This document shows positions 25,938-34,276 of a stretch of DNA of 64,000 nt, piece after piece. The translations under genes and the position numbers were made by a program. Below the pieces are notes generated by a model. The model was not told the origin of the DNA. It ran no database searches and saw nothing but the letters and a program-made list of their open reading frames with translations. Numbering within the stretch: position 1 is the first letter of the stretch; each line of letters begins with the position of its first letter. This DNA is from JADCCX01 sp031431475 (GTDB taxonomy: Bacteria; Pseudomonadota; Alphaproteobacteria; Rhizobiales; Beijerinckiaceae), in the NCBI GenBank assembly GCA_031431475.1, contig JANPDL010000007.1:1-64000 (forward strand). The letters run 5' to 3'.

Positions 25938-27246
25938 CGCGGAGGGGAATGATTTCCTGTCGTATCTGGTATCGCTGTCGCGTCGCCAGATCGAACGGAT
26001 CAATACCGACTGGCAGACATGGGCGCGGGCGGATCAACTTCCGCCCGCGCTGTCGCATCAGGGCAAGGACTGGACGGTCTGGCTGGTGCTGGGCGGACGT
26101 GGCGCTGGCAAGACACGTACCGGGGCTGAGTGGGTGCGCCGCATGGCGCTGGGAGATGTGGCGGCTGGTCTGGCACCTGTCGGACGGATTGCGCTGGTTG
26201 GGGAGACCCTTGCCGATGTGCGCGAAGTGATGATCGACGGCGTGTCCGGCCTGATGGCCGTGCACCCAAGCTACGAACGACCCAGTTTCGAGATCGGGCG
26301 TCGCCGACTGGTCTGGCCCAACGGCGCAGTGGCGCAATGCTTCTCGTCGGAAGAACCGGAAAGCCTGCGTGGTCCGCAATTTGATGCGGCCTGGTGTGAT
26401 GAACTGGCGAAATGGAACAATGCGGAAGCGACCTGGGACAATCTGCAGTTTGCGCTGCGATTGGGAAAGCGCCCGCGCGAGGTGGTGACGACAACACCCC
26501 ATCCAACGCCGCTTCTCAAGCGTTTGGCGTCCGATCCGCGCACGGCGCTGACGCGGGCGCCAACGGCGGCCAATGCCTATAATCTGGCACCGGCTTTTCT
26601 GGACGAGGTGGTGAGCCGCTACGCCGGGACGCGGCTGGGGCGGCAGGAACTGGACGGTGAATTCGTGGAAGAGAGCAGCGATGCCTTCTGGTCCCGCGAG
26701 CAGATCGAGGGGCTGGTGATTGCGCCGCCTGCGAAGGAGACATTGAAGCGCATCGTAGTGGCGGTGGATCCTCCTGCGGGATCGGGCGCGGCCTCGTGCT
26801 GCGGCATCGTCGCGGCGGGGCGGCGGGAGGATGGCGGGTTTGCCGTGCTGGCCGATGCCAGCATCGACGCCGCGCGTCCCGAGCAATGGGCCGCCGCCGC
26901 CGTGGAGCTGTTTCGCGCGCTGGAGGCGGATCAGTTGGTGGTCGAGATCAACCAGGGCGGTGACATGGTGGAGAGCGTGCTGCGGCACATCGATGCCACG
27001 CTGCCGATCACCAAGGTGCGGGCCACACGCGGCAAGCATCTCAGGGCCGAGCCCATCGCCGCGCTCTATGCACAGGGCAGGGTGCGCCACGCCGGGCGGT
27101 TCCCACAGCTGGAGGACGAGATGTGCCTGTTCGGGCCGGACGGATTGCCCGACGGGCGCTCGCCGGACCGGCTGGATGCACTTGTGTGGGCGCTGACGGC
27201 GCTGAGCGAAGCGGAGCGCGGGCGACCGCGAGTGCGCGGGTTTTAA
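25909..27246 (+). CDS. GTA large terminase (gp2), DNA-packaging ATPase/nuclease
   Basis: 445 residues from a TTG at 25909. The Walker A motif is GGRGAGKT (62-69), the Walker B region is AAWCDELAKW, and the C-terminal nuclease domain begins at IVVAVDPPAGSG. It drives packaging of host DNA into GTA heads. The start is uncertain. No ATG lies in this frame near the expected N-terminus; TTG gives the usual family beginning before INTDWQTWARADQLPP, and a CTG at 25957 behind GGAGGGG is an alternative. A palindromic repeat separates it from the portal gene. Confidence 0.92.
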   Translation: MTGQGLRRFDAEGNDFLSYLVSLSRRQIERINTDWQTWARADQLPPALSHQGKDWTVWLVLGGRGAGKTRTGAEWVRRMALGDVAAGLAPVGRIALVGETLADVREVMIDGVSGLMAVHPSYERPSFEIGRRRLVWPNGAVAQCFSSEEPESLRGPQFDAAWCDELAKWNNAEATWDNLQFALRLGKRPREVVTTTPHPTPLLKRLASDPRTALTRAPTAANAYNLAPAFLDEVVSRYAGTRLGRQELDGEFVEESSDAFWSREQIEGLVIAPPAKETLKRIVVAVDPPAGSGAASCCGIVAAGRREDGGFAVLADASIDAARPEQWAAAAVELFRALEADQLVVEINQGGDMVESVLRHIDATLPITKVRATRGKHLRAEPIAALYAQGRVRHAGRFPQLEDEMCLFGPDGLPDGRSPDRLDALVWALTALSEAERGRPRVRGF

Positions 27247-27251
27247 AGCAA

Positions 27252-27429
27252 TTCTCCTTCTCCCCTTGGGGGAGAAGGTGCCCGCCGTATGGCGGGCGGA
27301 TGAGGGGGTTCGCGGAGCGAGCTTCTTATTGGTCGAATATATTGGAAACATCGCGAGGCTTGCTTCGCAATACCCCTCATCCGGTCGGCATCCGCCGACC
27401 ACCTTCTCCCGCAAGGGGAGAAGGAAGGA
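27252..27429. repeat. Palindromic repeat between terminase and portal genes
   Basis: A long imperfect palindrome of about 180 bp. The left arm runs CTCCTTCTCCCCTTGGGGG, then GAGAAGGTG, a GCCCGCC/GGCGGGC mini-hairpin and GGATGAGGGG. The reverse complement of the right arm runs CTTCCTTCTCCCCTTGCGGG, GAGAAGGTGG, a second mini-hairpin and GGATGAGGGG. It is the same family as 703-866. Its right end, AGGAAGGAG, also supplies the ribosome binding site of the portal gene. Confidence 0.9.
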
Positions 27430-27438
27430 GATCAACCC

Positions 27439-28644
27439 ATGCCCACCATCCTCTCCCGCCTGCGGAGCGCTTTCGCTCCGGGGAATGCACCCTTGCGCCC
27501 CGCTGACACCAAGGCATCCCGCTCTGGCCCCCTGATCGCGCTGTCGTCGCAGGGGCGTCCGGTGTGGACGCCGCGCGACTATGCAGGCTTTGCCCGCGAA
27601 GGGTTCATGACGAACCCGATCGCGCATCGCTCGATCCGATTGATCGCCGAGGCGGCTGCTTCTGTGCCGCTGGATGCGGCGGGGGCTGATGCGGAGATGG
27701 CGCGGCGGGTGACGACGCTCATTGCTGCGCCCAATCCCCGCCAGGCCGGGCCTGCGCTGCTGGAGGCCTTGTTCCTGCAACTCATCCTGTCAGGCAATGC
27801 CTATCTCGAATGTGTCGGTCTGGATGGAGCCCCGCGTGAATTGCATGTTCTGCGCTCCGACCGGATGCGTGTGGTGCCGGGACCGGATGGCTGGCCCGAG
27901 GCCTATGAGTACGGGGTGAATGGCCGGGCCGTGCGCTTTCATGCGGCGGAGGGCGCGTCGCCTGTGCTGCATCTGATGCTGGCGCATCCCATTGATGATC
28001 ACTACGGCCTTTCGGCGATGGAGGCGGCGGCGACTGCCATCGACATCCACAACGAGGCGAGCCGCTGGAACAAGGCGTTCCTCGACAACGCGGCCAGGCC
28101 TTCGGGCGCACTGGTCTATGCGGCGGATGGCGCGAACATGAGCGAGGAGCAATACGACCGGCTGAAGCGTGAACTGGAAGAAGGCTTCCAGGGCGCAGCC
28201 AATGCCGGGCGGCCCCTGCTGCTGGAGGGCGGGCTCGACTGGAAGCCGCTGTCGCTATCGCCGAAAGATATGGATTTCATCGAACTGAAAAACGTGGCGG
28301 CACGCGAGATCGCGCTGGCCTTCGGTGTGCCGCCCCTCGTGCTAGGGCTGGCAGGGGACAACACCCATGCCAATTACGCCGAGGCCAACCGCGTGTTCTG
28401 GCGGCAATGCGTCGCTCCGCTGGTGAACAAGACGACGCAGAGCCTGTCGCTCTGGCTGTCGCAGCATCTGGGCGAGAGCATCACTCTCACTCCGGATTTC
28501 GATGGTGTCGATGCGATGAACGAGACGCGCGAGCCGCTGTGGCAGGCCGTGACGGCGGCGGATTTCCTGACGGTGGATGAAAAGCGCATGATGCTCGGTT
28601 TCGCGCCGATGGCCCAGTCGCAAGAAAGGAATAGTGCACAATGA
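27439..28644 (+). CDS. GTA portal protein (gp3)
   Basis: 401 residues of the HK97-type portal family, which forms the ring for DNA entry into the head. Typical segments include NPIAHRSIRLIAEAAASVP near the N-terminus, AYLECVG and ELHVLRSDRM in the core, and REIALAFGVPPLVLGL. The ATG at 27439 lies behind AGGAAGGAG provided by the upstream repeat. The stop overlaps the next start by four bases (ATGA). Confidence 0.94.
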   Translation: MPTILSRLRSAFAPGNAPLRPADTKASRSGPLIALSSQGRPVWTPRDYAGFAREGFMTNPIAHRSIRLIAEAAASVPLDAAGADAEMARRVTTLIAAPNPRQAGPALLEALFLQLILSGNAYLECVGLDGAPRELHVLRSDRMRVVPGPDGWPEAYEYGVNGRAVRFHAAEGASPVLHLMLAHPIDDHYGLSAMEAAATAIDIHNEASRWNKAFLDNAARPSGALVYAADGANMSEEQYDRLKRELEEGFQGAANAGRPLLLEGGLDWKPLSLSPKDMDFIELKNVAAREIALAFGVPPLVLGLAGDNTHANYAEANRVFWRQCVAPLVNKTTQSLSLWLSQHLGESITLTPDFDGVDAMNETREPLWQAVTAADFLTVDEKRMMLGFAPMAQSQERNSAQ

Positions 28645-28856
28645 ATGCAACGCCCGACGGCCTGCTGCAGGCTTTCATGCACCATGCCGATATCGGTCAT
28701 CTGGCCCTGCTCATCTGGGCGTTCAGCGCCTCGGCGATGGTCTGGTTCGGGATATCCGAAGCAGCCGAGACGGCGCGGCGCACCGAGCACTTCATGCAGG
28801 ATTTCCTGCAGGAGCTTTCCCGTTTCAACCGCAACCACGAGGAGGATGAGCCATGA
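28641..28856 (+). CDS. Small single-helix GTA protein (gp3.5 position)
   Basis: 71 residues with one hydrophobic helix (IGHLALLIWAFSASAMVWFG, about residues 17-36) and a charged C-terminal helix. Known GTA clusters carry a small gene (g3.5) between portal and protease, and this one is in the same place. It is coupled to the portal gene and to the following gene by four-base ATGA overlaps. Function is unknown. Confidence 0.75.
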   Translation: MNATPDGLLQAFMHHADIGHLALLIWAFSASAMVWFGISEAAETARRTEHFMQDFLQELSRFNRNHEEDEP

Positions 28857-29047
28857 GGCTATCCGACAGATTTGGCTCTCGCAGTATTTTGCGGCTCTCC
28901 GGGAAAGATCCCGATCCGGCCCCGGAGCAAAAGTCCGAAGAGATGAAAGCGGCGAACGTGTTTCGCCGCTTTTTTCATGTGCTCTCGCGGCTGGACCGGC
29001 GCGGGCGTCCTGATGCGGAGGTTCCCGAGAACCGGAGGAATTCATGA
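28853..29047 (+). CDS. Small basic protein between gp3.5 and protease
   Basis: 64 residues with a charged, non-hydrophobic composition (VFRRFFHVLSRLDRRGR). I recognise no family. Its start overlaps the gene before by ATGA and its stop overlaps the protease start by ATGA, so translation would pass through four consecutive genes. That arrangement is the main evidence that it is real. Comparison with other GTA clusters would decide whether it is conserved. Confidence 0.55.
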   Translation: MRLSDRFGSRSILRLSGKDPDPAPEQKSEEMKAANVFRRFFHVLSRLDRRGRPDAEVPENRRNS

Positions 29048-29667
29048 GGTCTGACGGTTTTCAATCCTGTGCAAGCCGGTTAGCCGCAACAAGCGAAAGG
29101 CCTGCAGATCACGAGGTGAAGTTTGCGGGTGCGCCGCTTGCGAAGGTGTCGGCTGACGGCACATTCGAGGGCTATGCCTCGCTCTTCGGCGTGGTCGATC
29201 TCGGACGTGACCGGGTGGTAGCCGGCGCTTTCCGGGAGTGCCTGGCCCGCAAGCCACCCTGTGCGGTCAAGCTGCTGTGGCAGCATGATCCGCTGCATCC
29301 ACTGGGCCTGTGGGAAGAGATCAGCGAGGATAGCCGCGGCCTGAGGGTGCGAGGGCAGCTGAACCTGGCCGTCGCAAAGGCGCGCGAGGTCCACGCGCTG
29401 ATGCGCTCTGGCGCGGTCGATGGGCTGTCCATAGGCTTTCGCACTGAGCGTTCTCGCAAAGATGCCTCCACCGGCGTGCGAAATCTTGAAAAACTCGATC
29501 TTTGGGAGGTGTCGATCGTCACCTTCCCGATGCTGCCAGGTGCCCGCGTCTCCGCCGTGAAACGGATGGCGCGCACGTCTGATCATCCTGCACTTGCTGC
29601 TGCAATCCGCCGGACAACGGACGATCTCCGCTCGCCGCGTGCGGGCCGACTGGCGGCTTCATCCTGA
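29044..29667 (+). CDS. GTA HK97-family prohead protease (gp4)
   Basis: 207 residues. Typical prohead-protease segments are GYASLFGVVDLGRDRVVAGAF, split as YASLFGVVD and VVAGAFRE, LLWQHDPLHPLG with the catalytic-site histidine, and GLSIGFRTERS. It cleaves the N-terminal scaffold part of the capsid protein during head maturation. The start ATG overlaps the previous stop. The last 30 or so residues are arginine-rich and probably flexible. Confidence 0.9.
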   Translation: MRSDGFQSCASRLAATSERPADHEVKFAGAPLAKVSADGTFEGYASLFGVVDLGRDRVVAGAFRECLARKPPCAVKLLWQHDPLHPLGLWEEISEDSRGLRVRGQLNLAVAKAREVHALMRSGAVDGLSIGFRTERSRKDASTGVRNLEKLDLWEVSIVTFPMLPGARVSAVKRMARTSDHPALAAAIRRTTDDLRSPRAGRLAASS

Positions 29668-29697
29668 TAACGAACCCATCAACCAAAGGACTTTGAC

Positions 29698-30942
29698 ATG
29701 ACTGAACAGACACTTGAGACCAAAGCTGGCCCGGATGTGACGCAGGCCTTCGAGGATTTTTCGCGGGCCTTCGAGGCTTTCCGTGAAACCAATGACGACC
29801 GGCTTGGCCAGATCGAAACGCGGCTCACGGCCGATGTCCTTACCGAGGAGAAGCTGGCGCGTATTGATCGCTCGCTGGACCAGACCAAGTCCCGGCTTGA
29901 TCAGCTTGCGCTGAAGGCGAGCCGCCCCGGCCTTGGTGAAAGCAAGGTGGACGGGCTCGATGCGAATACCCGCGAACACAAGGCGGCCTTCGAGAGTTAC
30001 ATGCGGACGGGTGATGCGCAGGGCCTGAAGCAGCTGGAGGAGAAAGCTCTGTCCTCCGGCTCCGGCCCGGATGGTGGATATCTCGTGCCGGTGCCGCAGG
30101 AGCGCGAGCTGCTGCGCCGCATGGCGCTGATCTCGCCGGTTCGTGCGCTGGCCACGGTGCGCGAAATTTCGGGCAATCAGCTGAAGAAGGCGTTCTCGAC
30201 CACAGGCCCCGTATCGGGCTGGGTGAACGAGACGGCGACGCGTCCGCAGACCAACAGCCAGATTTTGGCCGATCTCACCTTTCCGGCCATGGAGCTCTAT
30301 GCCATGCCGTCTGCAACGCAGACGCTGCTTGATGACGGAGCGATCAACATCGAGGACTGGATTGCCGACGAGGTGGAAACGGTGTTTGCCGAGAAAGAGG
30401 GTCAGGCCTTCATCTTTGGTGATGGCATCGACAAACCCAAGGGCATCATTGCCTATACCAACGTGGCGCAGTCCAGCTGGACCTGGGGCAATGTGGGGTA
30501 TCTGGCAACCGGTGTTTCCGCTGGTTTCCCGGCCACGACGCCCTCCGATATCCTGATCGATCTGGCCTATGCCGTGAAGGCACCCTATCGCCAGAACGGC
30601 ACCTTCATCATGAGCCGCTCGACACAGGCGACGGTGCGCAAGTTCAAGGACAGTCAGGGCAATTATCTCTGGCAGCCGCCGATCTCGCTGGGGCAGGCTG
30701 CGACGTTCATGAACTTCCCCATCGTTGAATCGGAAGACATGCCGAATATCGGTGCCAGCACCTTCTCGGTGGCGTTCGGCGACTTCAAGCGGGCGTATCT
30801 GGTGGTGGACCGCATGGGCATCCGCGTGTTGCGCGATCCCTACAGCTCCAAGCCCTATGTGCTGTTCTACACGACCAAGCGTGTGGGTGGCGGCGTGCAG
30901 GACTTCGATGCGTTCAAGCTGCTGAGGTTCGCCATCTCGTAA
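29698..30942 (+). CDS. GTA major capsid protein, HK97 fold (gp5)
   Basis: 414 residues. The first 90 or so form a coiled-coil scaffold (FEDFSRAFEAF, RIDRSLDQTKSRLDQ), as in HK97-like capsid precursors cut by gp4. The shell domain follows with GPDGGYLVPVP, TRPQTNSQILADLTFPAMELYAMP, split here as PQTNSQILADLTF and MELYAMPSATQTLLDD, and a C-terminal FGDFKRAYLVVDRMG region. Size matches the Rhodobacter GTA capsid. The next gene lies on the opposite strand. Confidence 0.95.
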   Translation: MTEQTLETKAGPDVTQAFEDFSRAFEAFRETNDDRLGQIETRLTADVLTEEKLARIDRSLDQTKSRLDQLALKASRPGLGESKVDGLDANTREHKAAFESYMRTGDAQGLKQLEEKALSSGSGPDGGYLVPVPQERELLRRMALISPVRALATVREISGNQLKKAFSTTGPVSGWVNETATRPQTNSQILADLTFPAMELYAMPSATQTLLDDGAINIEDWIADEVETVFAEKEGQAFIFGDGIDKPKGIIAYTNVAQSSWTWGNVGYLATGVSAGFPATTPSDILIDLAYAVKAPYRQNGTFIMSRSTQATVRKFKDSQGNYLWQPPISLGQAATFMNFPIVESEDMPNIGASTFSVAFGDFKRAYLVVDRMGIRVLRDPYSSKPYVLFYTTKRVGGGVQDFDAFKLLRFAIS

Positions 30943-30945
30943 CGG

Positions 30946-31692
30946 CTACTGCGCCCATTGCGCCATGATGCGGTCGATCCAGGCCCGTTGTGGCGCAATG
31001 CGGACGGCTTGTGCGACATCGCCACATTGGCGTCCGCTGCGCTGGCGTTCCGAGGCGTAGATCACACCGGTCAACGTGATGCCTGTGATGCCATCGCTGA
31101 ACACGGGACCGCCTGAATCACCCTTGCAGATCGAGATACCTCCGCCCGACAGGCCAAGGCGAAAATAGCGGGGGTAGAAGCGCGGGAGCACGGTGACGGT
31201 TGCGGAGCGGAGCGTGCCTGCGCTCTTCTCGTCACCCTCACGGGCAAGGCCGAACCCGGCGATGGTCATGCGCGAGCCGACGCCGTCGTCATCTGCGTCC
31301 GCATCGAGGCCGACAGTGGAAAAGCGCTGGGGAAGCGGCAGCTTCAACCGCACCAGCGCTATGTCGATGGAAACCTTCGTTCCAGGCTTGAACTCCGGGT
31401 GACGGGCGATCTGACGCACTTCCTGGAGGGTCGGACTGCCACCAGCTTCCTTGTAGGCAATGGCATACTGTCCGGTTCCGGTGACGCAATGGCCTGCTGT
31501 CAGGATGATGGTGGGAGAGACAACCGTACCGCTGCAGACGCTGCCACGAGAGCCCAGCACCATGACGGTGCGGCCCTCAAGGCGTCCGCCTGCTTCAGAC
31601 GCGGCATCACCGCCGAGCGCGAGCGCGGGGTCTGCCGTCAGGCATGCGGCCAACAATACCGCGCCGCGGGTCAGGGTCTGGCTCGTGCGCAC
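30946..31692 (-). CDS. Secreted trypsin-like serine protease inside the GTA cluster
   Basis: 248 residues with a signal peptide (about 1-26, cut after PALA) and a complete chymotrypsin-family catalytic triad: TAGHC (His68), DIAL (Asp110) and GDSGGPV (Ser193). Cysteines are placed for the usual disulfides. The protein should act outside the inner membrane. It is transcribed against the GTA genes, between capsid and connector, three bases after the capsid stop. Whether it serves GTA release or entry or is a passenger is unknown. It resembles no capsid-maturation protease; that role belongs to gp4. Confidence 0.88.
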   Translation of the reverse strand: MRTSQTLTRGAVLLAACLTADPALALGGDAASEAGGRLEGRTVMVLGSRGSVCSGTVVSPTIILTAGHCVTGTGQYAIAYKEAGGSPTLQEVRQIARHPEFKPGTKVSIDIALVRLKLPLPQRFSTVGLDADADDDGVGSRMTIAGFGLAREGDEKSAGTLRSATVTVLPRFYPRYFRLGLSGGGISICKGDSGGPVFSDGITGITLTGVIYASERQRSGRQCGDVAQAVRIAPQRAWIDRIMAQWAQ

Positions 31693-31750
31693 AATCAGCT
31701 CATCACATTCAATGAATCAGGGATTGCCGATTATACGGCGGAGGCAAGCG

Positions 31751-32347
31751 ATGCGTCGGTATATTGTGAATTCTCCTCTAGTGGAACCCCTGACTCTCGT
31801 GGAGGCCAAACGCTGGCTCCGGGTTGATCATATCGATGATGATGGTCTGATTTCGTCACTGATCAAGGCGGCGCGGGAGAGGATCGAGTCGCGCACCGGA
31901 CGTGCCATAATGGCGCAAACCTGGCGGATCGTGCTGGATCAGTGGCCACCGGAAGCGCGGGTGACGCTACCTGTCTTGCCAGTTATGTCGATAACAGCCG
32001 TGCAGTTGCTCGATGCAGCAGGTGTGCCTTCGGTGCTGGCTTCAACGCTTTATGCGCTGGAGCCTGGTGCAGAGCCGCCGCTGTTGGCTGTGAAAAGCCC
32101 ACCCAATCCGGGGCGCTCACGCAATGGCATCGAGATCGATGTTATTGCGGGATATGGCAGCGTAGCGGAAGATTGTCCGGAGCCTCTGCGGCAAGCCATA
32201 CGCCTGCTGATCGTGACGGCGTACGAAGCGCGTGGGCCGGAGCGCGCAGGCGAAAGCCGTCCGGATATCGTGACCGAGGTGGAGCGGCTGATTGCGCCGT
32301 ATCGGCAAATCAAGATCAGCCGGTCGCTGCTGGAGGACGCACGATGA
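31751..32347 (+). CDS. GTA head-tail connector/adaptor (gp6)
   Basis: 198 residues matching the GTA connector family: PLTLVEAKRWLRVDHIDDDGLISSLI, split as LTLVEAKRWLRVD and LISSLIKAARERIE, near the N-terminus, and IEIDVIAGYG with LRQAIRLLIVTAYE later. It binds the portal ring and receives the tail. The ATG at 31751 follows GGAGG. The stop overlaps the next start (ATGA). Because the protease gene before it is on the other strand, either the GTA transcript reads through or a promoter lies in 31693-31750. Confidence 0.87.
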   Translation: MRRYIVNSPLVEPLTLVEAKRWLRVDHIDDDGLISSLIKAARERIESRTGRAIMAQTWRIVLDQWPPEARVTLPVLPVMSITAVQLLDAAGVPSVLASTLYALEPGAEPPLLAVKSPPNPGRSRNGIEIDVIAGYGSVAEDCPEPLRQAIRLLIVTAYEARGPERAGESRPDIVTEVERLIAPYRQIKISRSLLEDAR

Positions 32348-32751
32348 CCTCGCCGATCAATGCCTTGCGTGATGCGATCCGCGTGCGGTTGCAGGCAGAT
32401 ACCGGTGTGCTGGCGCTGCTGCGCGAGCCCAAGATTTTCGCCGATCCACCGAAGCATGCGGCGTTTCCACATGTAGCATTCCTGGCAGCGACGGCGCGGG
32501 AGAACGGCACGTCCTCGGACGATGGTCATGCCACAGATCTGGCGCTCGGCATCTGGTGCCGGGGCAATGGCAGCGGTGAGGGTTTGCAGATTGCTGACGC
32601 TATCACTGTTGCGCTGGCATCATTGCCGACCACGCTCGCCGGGCATAAGCTGATCAATCTGCTGGTGCTCGCTATCGAACCCTCTGGGCTCAAGGATGGC
32701 GAGACCTGGCGCATCCTGATGCGCATCAAGGCCGTTACCGAAGTGGTTTGA
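32344..32751 (+). CDS. GTA tail terminator, DUF3168 (gp8)
   Basis: 135 residues of DUF3168, the tail-terminator family of GTAs and siphophages. Segments are ALRDAIRVRLQAD, IFADPPKHAAFPHVAF and LALGIWCRG. It starts inside the gp6 stop (ATGA). In the Rhodobacter GTA a stopper gene (gp7, about 110 residues) sits between gp6 and gp8; there is no room for it here. Confidence 0.85.
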   Translation: MTSPINALRDAIRVRLQADTGVLALLREPKIFADPPKHAAFPHVAFLAATARENGTSSDDGHATDLALGIWCRGNGSGEGLQIADAITVALASLPTTLAGHKLINLLVLAIEPSGLKDGETWRILMRIKAVTEVV

Positions 32752-32799
32752 GCGCGGCTCGCACACTGAACCGATACCTCTTTTTCAAGGATGGAACCC

Positions 32800-33210
32800 A
32801 TGGCGGCACAGCGTGGAAAAGACATGCTTTTGAAGGTGCGCGACGACACCAGCGCTTTCGTTACGGTCGCGGGCCTGCGCTCTCGGCGCATCGCCTTCGA
32901 TGCGGAGGCGGTGGACATCACCCATGCCGAAAGTGCCGGTCGCTGGCGCGAGCTGTTGTCGGGGGCTGGCGTCAAGAAGGCCACGATCAGCGGTGGTGGT
33001 GTTTTCAAGGACGGAACTACTGACCTGCTGGCGCGGCAGACGTTCTTTGACGGCATCATCCGCGACTGGCGCGTGATCATCCCGGATTTCGGGACCATAG
33101 AAGGTCCGTTCCAGATCAGTGGTCTCGATTATCGCGGCGAGCATCAGGGCGAGGTGACGTTCGAGATGTCGCTGGAGAGCGCCGGAATTCTGACGTTCAC
33201 GGTGATCTGA
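32800..33210 (+). CDS. GTA major tail (tube) protein (gp9)
   Basis: 136 residues of the TP901-1/GTA tail-tube family: MAAQRGKDMLLKV at the start, then VTVAGLRSRRIAFDAEAVD and ESAGRWRELLSGAG. It polymerises into the tail tube. The ATG at 32800 has AAGGA eight bases upstream; the ATG at 32791 overlaps that site and is less likely. A ribosome binding site for the next gene (GGAGG) follows directly. Confidence 0.9.
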   Translation: MAAQRGKDMLLKVRDDTSAFVTVAGLRSRRIAFDAEAVDITHAESAGRWRELLSGAGVKKATISGGGVFKDGTTDLLARQTFFDGIIRDWRVIIPDFGTIEGPFQISGLDYRGEHQGEVTFEMSLESAGILTFTVI

Positions 33211-33220
33211 GGAGGTTTCC

Positions 33221-33565
33221 ATGGCCAATCGCTATCGGGGTGAAATCCCTTTCGACCTGGACGGACAGACACATTGCTTGCGGTTGACACTCGGCAGCCT
33301 TGCCAATCTCGAAGATGCAATGGGAGCTGACGGGCTGCGGGCGCTGGGCGAGCGGTTGCAGAATGGCCGTCTTTCCGCCCGCGAGATTTGTGAAATCTTG
33401 GCCGCAGGTTTTGCCGGAGCTGGAGATCCTGTCTCCGCTAAAGCGCTTGGCCAGATGATACCAGCTTCGGCGTTCGAGAGCGCGGCGACTGCCGCCGCAC
33501 TCCTGCTCGCCGTCACCTTTGGCGGAGGAGAATCCTCCCACCCTCCGCCACCGCAGGCGGTCTGA
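33221..33565 (+). CDS. GTA gp10-like protein (tail assembly)
   Basis: 114 residues of the GTA gp10 family (YRGEIPFDLDGQ, LRLTLGSLANLE, ICEILAAGFAGAG). The position before the short chaperone gene and the tape measure is that of tail assembly chaperones. GGAGG precedes the ATG. Not known to be part of the particle in the Rhodobacter GTA. Confidence 0.85.
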   Translation: MANRYRGEIPFDLDGQTHCLRLTLGSLANLEDAMGADGLRALGERLQNGRLSAREICEILAAGFAGAGDPVSAKALGQMIPASAFESAATAAALLLAVTFGGGESSHPPPPQAV

Positions 33566-33567
33566 GC

Positions 33568-33792
33568 ATGGCTGGACGCGATGAACCGCAACCCTTCCCC
33601 TGGGATGCAGCGATGCGTTTCGGCCTCGGCCGCCTGCGGCTTTCTCCTGAGCATTTCTGGGCGATGACACCGGCGGAACTCGCCGCTGCTGCCCGCGCCC
33701 ATGCGCCACCCGAGACTGCAGTTCTGGACCGCCGAAGTTTTGCGGCTCTGCTGGCGCAGTTTCCTGACGAGAAAGATGTTTCCCATGGATGA
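33568..33792 (+). CDS. GTA tail assembly chaperone (rcc01693 family)
   Basis: 74 residues with PFPWDAAMRFGLGRLRLSPEHFWAMTPAEL, split as PFPWDAAMRFGLG and PEHFWAMTPAEL, the signature of the small GTA protein rcc01693 (gp10.1). It starts two bases after the gp10 stop and overlaps the tape measure gene by eight bases. That overlap recalls the chaperone frameshift region of siphophages, but no slippery sequence was identified. Confidence 0.85.
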   Translation: MAGRDEPQPFPWDAAMRFGLGRLRLSPEHFWAMTPAELAAAARAHAPPETAVLDRRSFAALLAQFPDEKDVSHG

Positions 33793-34264
33793 TGTCTCTG
33801 CAACTGCCAATGATGGAACGGAGTCGTTCCTGCGCCTTGACCGGGCCGCCAAACAAGCCGGGGCGTCCATCGCAGCTGCCCTTGCCGCCGGTCAGGTGGA
33901 GGGACGCAAGCTCGATGATGTACTCAAGAGCGTGGGGCAGCGGCTGGCGCAGACCGCGCTCCAGTCTGCTGGGCGCAGTTTGTTCGGGTCGTTGGCCTCG
34001 ACGCTGGGGTCCACGCTTGTGAGCAGCGTTTCCGGCGGGCTTGGCGGGGCGTTCAGTCTGGCCGCGCCTGCTGCGTTGTCGGGGTTGGGTGATGTGGCGA
34101 ATTCTGTGGCCCCGGTCGCCGCGCGCGCGGCTGCGCCAACTGGCCGATCCATCTCGGTCGCGATGACTGTCAACACCCCGGATGCCGAGAGTTTTAACCG
34201 CTCCGAGGCGCAGGTTTCGGCAGCACTTGCCCGTGCGGTGCAGCGTGGCCAGCGCGGGCTTTGA
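33785..34264 (+). CDS. GTA tape measure protein (gp11)
   Basis: 159 residues: helical N-terminal part (FLRLDRAAKQAGASIAAALA), hydrophobic glycine/alanine-rich centre (GLGGAFSLAAPAALSG) and polar end (FNRSEAQVSAALARAVQRG). It lies in tape-measure position between chaperone and distal tail genes. It is short even for a GTA, which implies a short tail. The ATG at 33785 lies within the upstream gene. Confidence 0.82.
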   Translation: MDDVSATANDGTESFLRLDRAAKQAGASIAAALAAGQVEGRKLDDVLKSVGQRLAQTALQSAGRSLFGSLASTLGSTLVSSVSGGLGGAFSLAAPAALSGLGDVANSVAPVAARAAAPTGRSISVAMTVNTPDAESFNRSEAQVSAALARAVQRGQRGL

Positions 34265-34276
34265 GGAGAATTCGTC

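Noticed and set aside
25906..27780. Long minus-strand open frame of 624 codons opposite terminase and portal
   Set aside because: It is the shadow of GC-rich codon usage in the terminase and portal genes and runs through the palindromic repeat; the protein is histidine/arginine-rich with no family features.
33785..33792. Programmed frameshift between the tail chaperone and tape measure genes
   Set aside because: The genes overlap by eight bases, but no slippery heptamer was seen and each has its own start codon.
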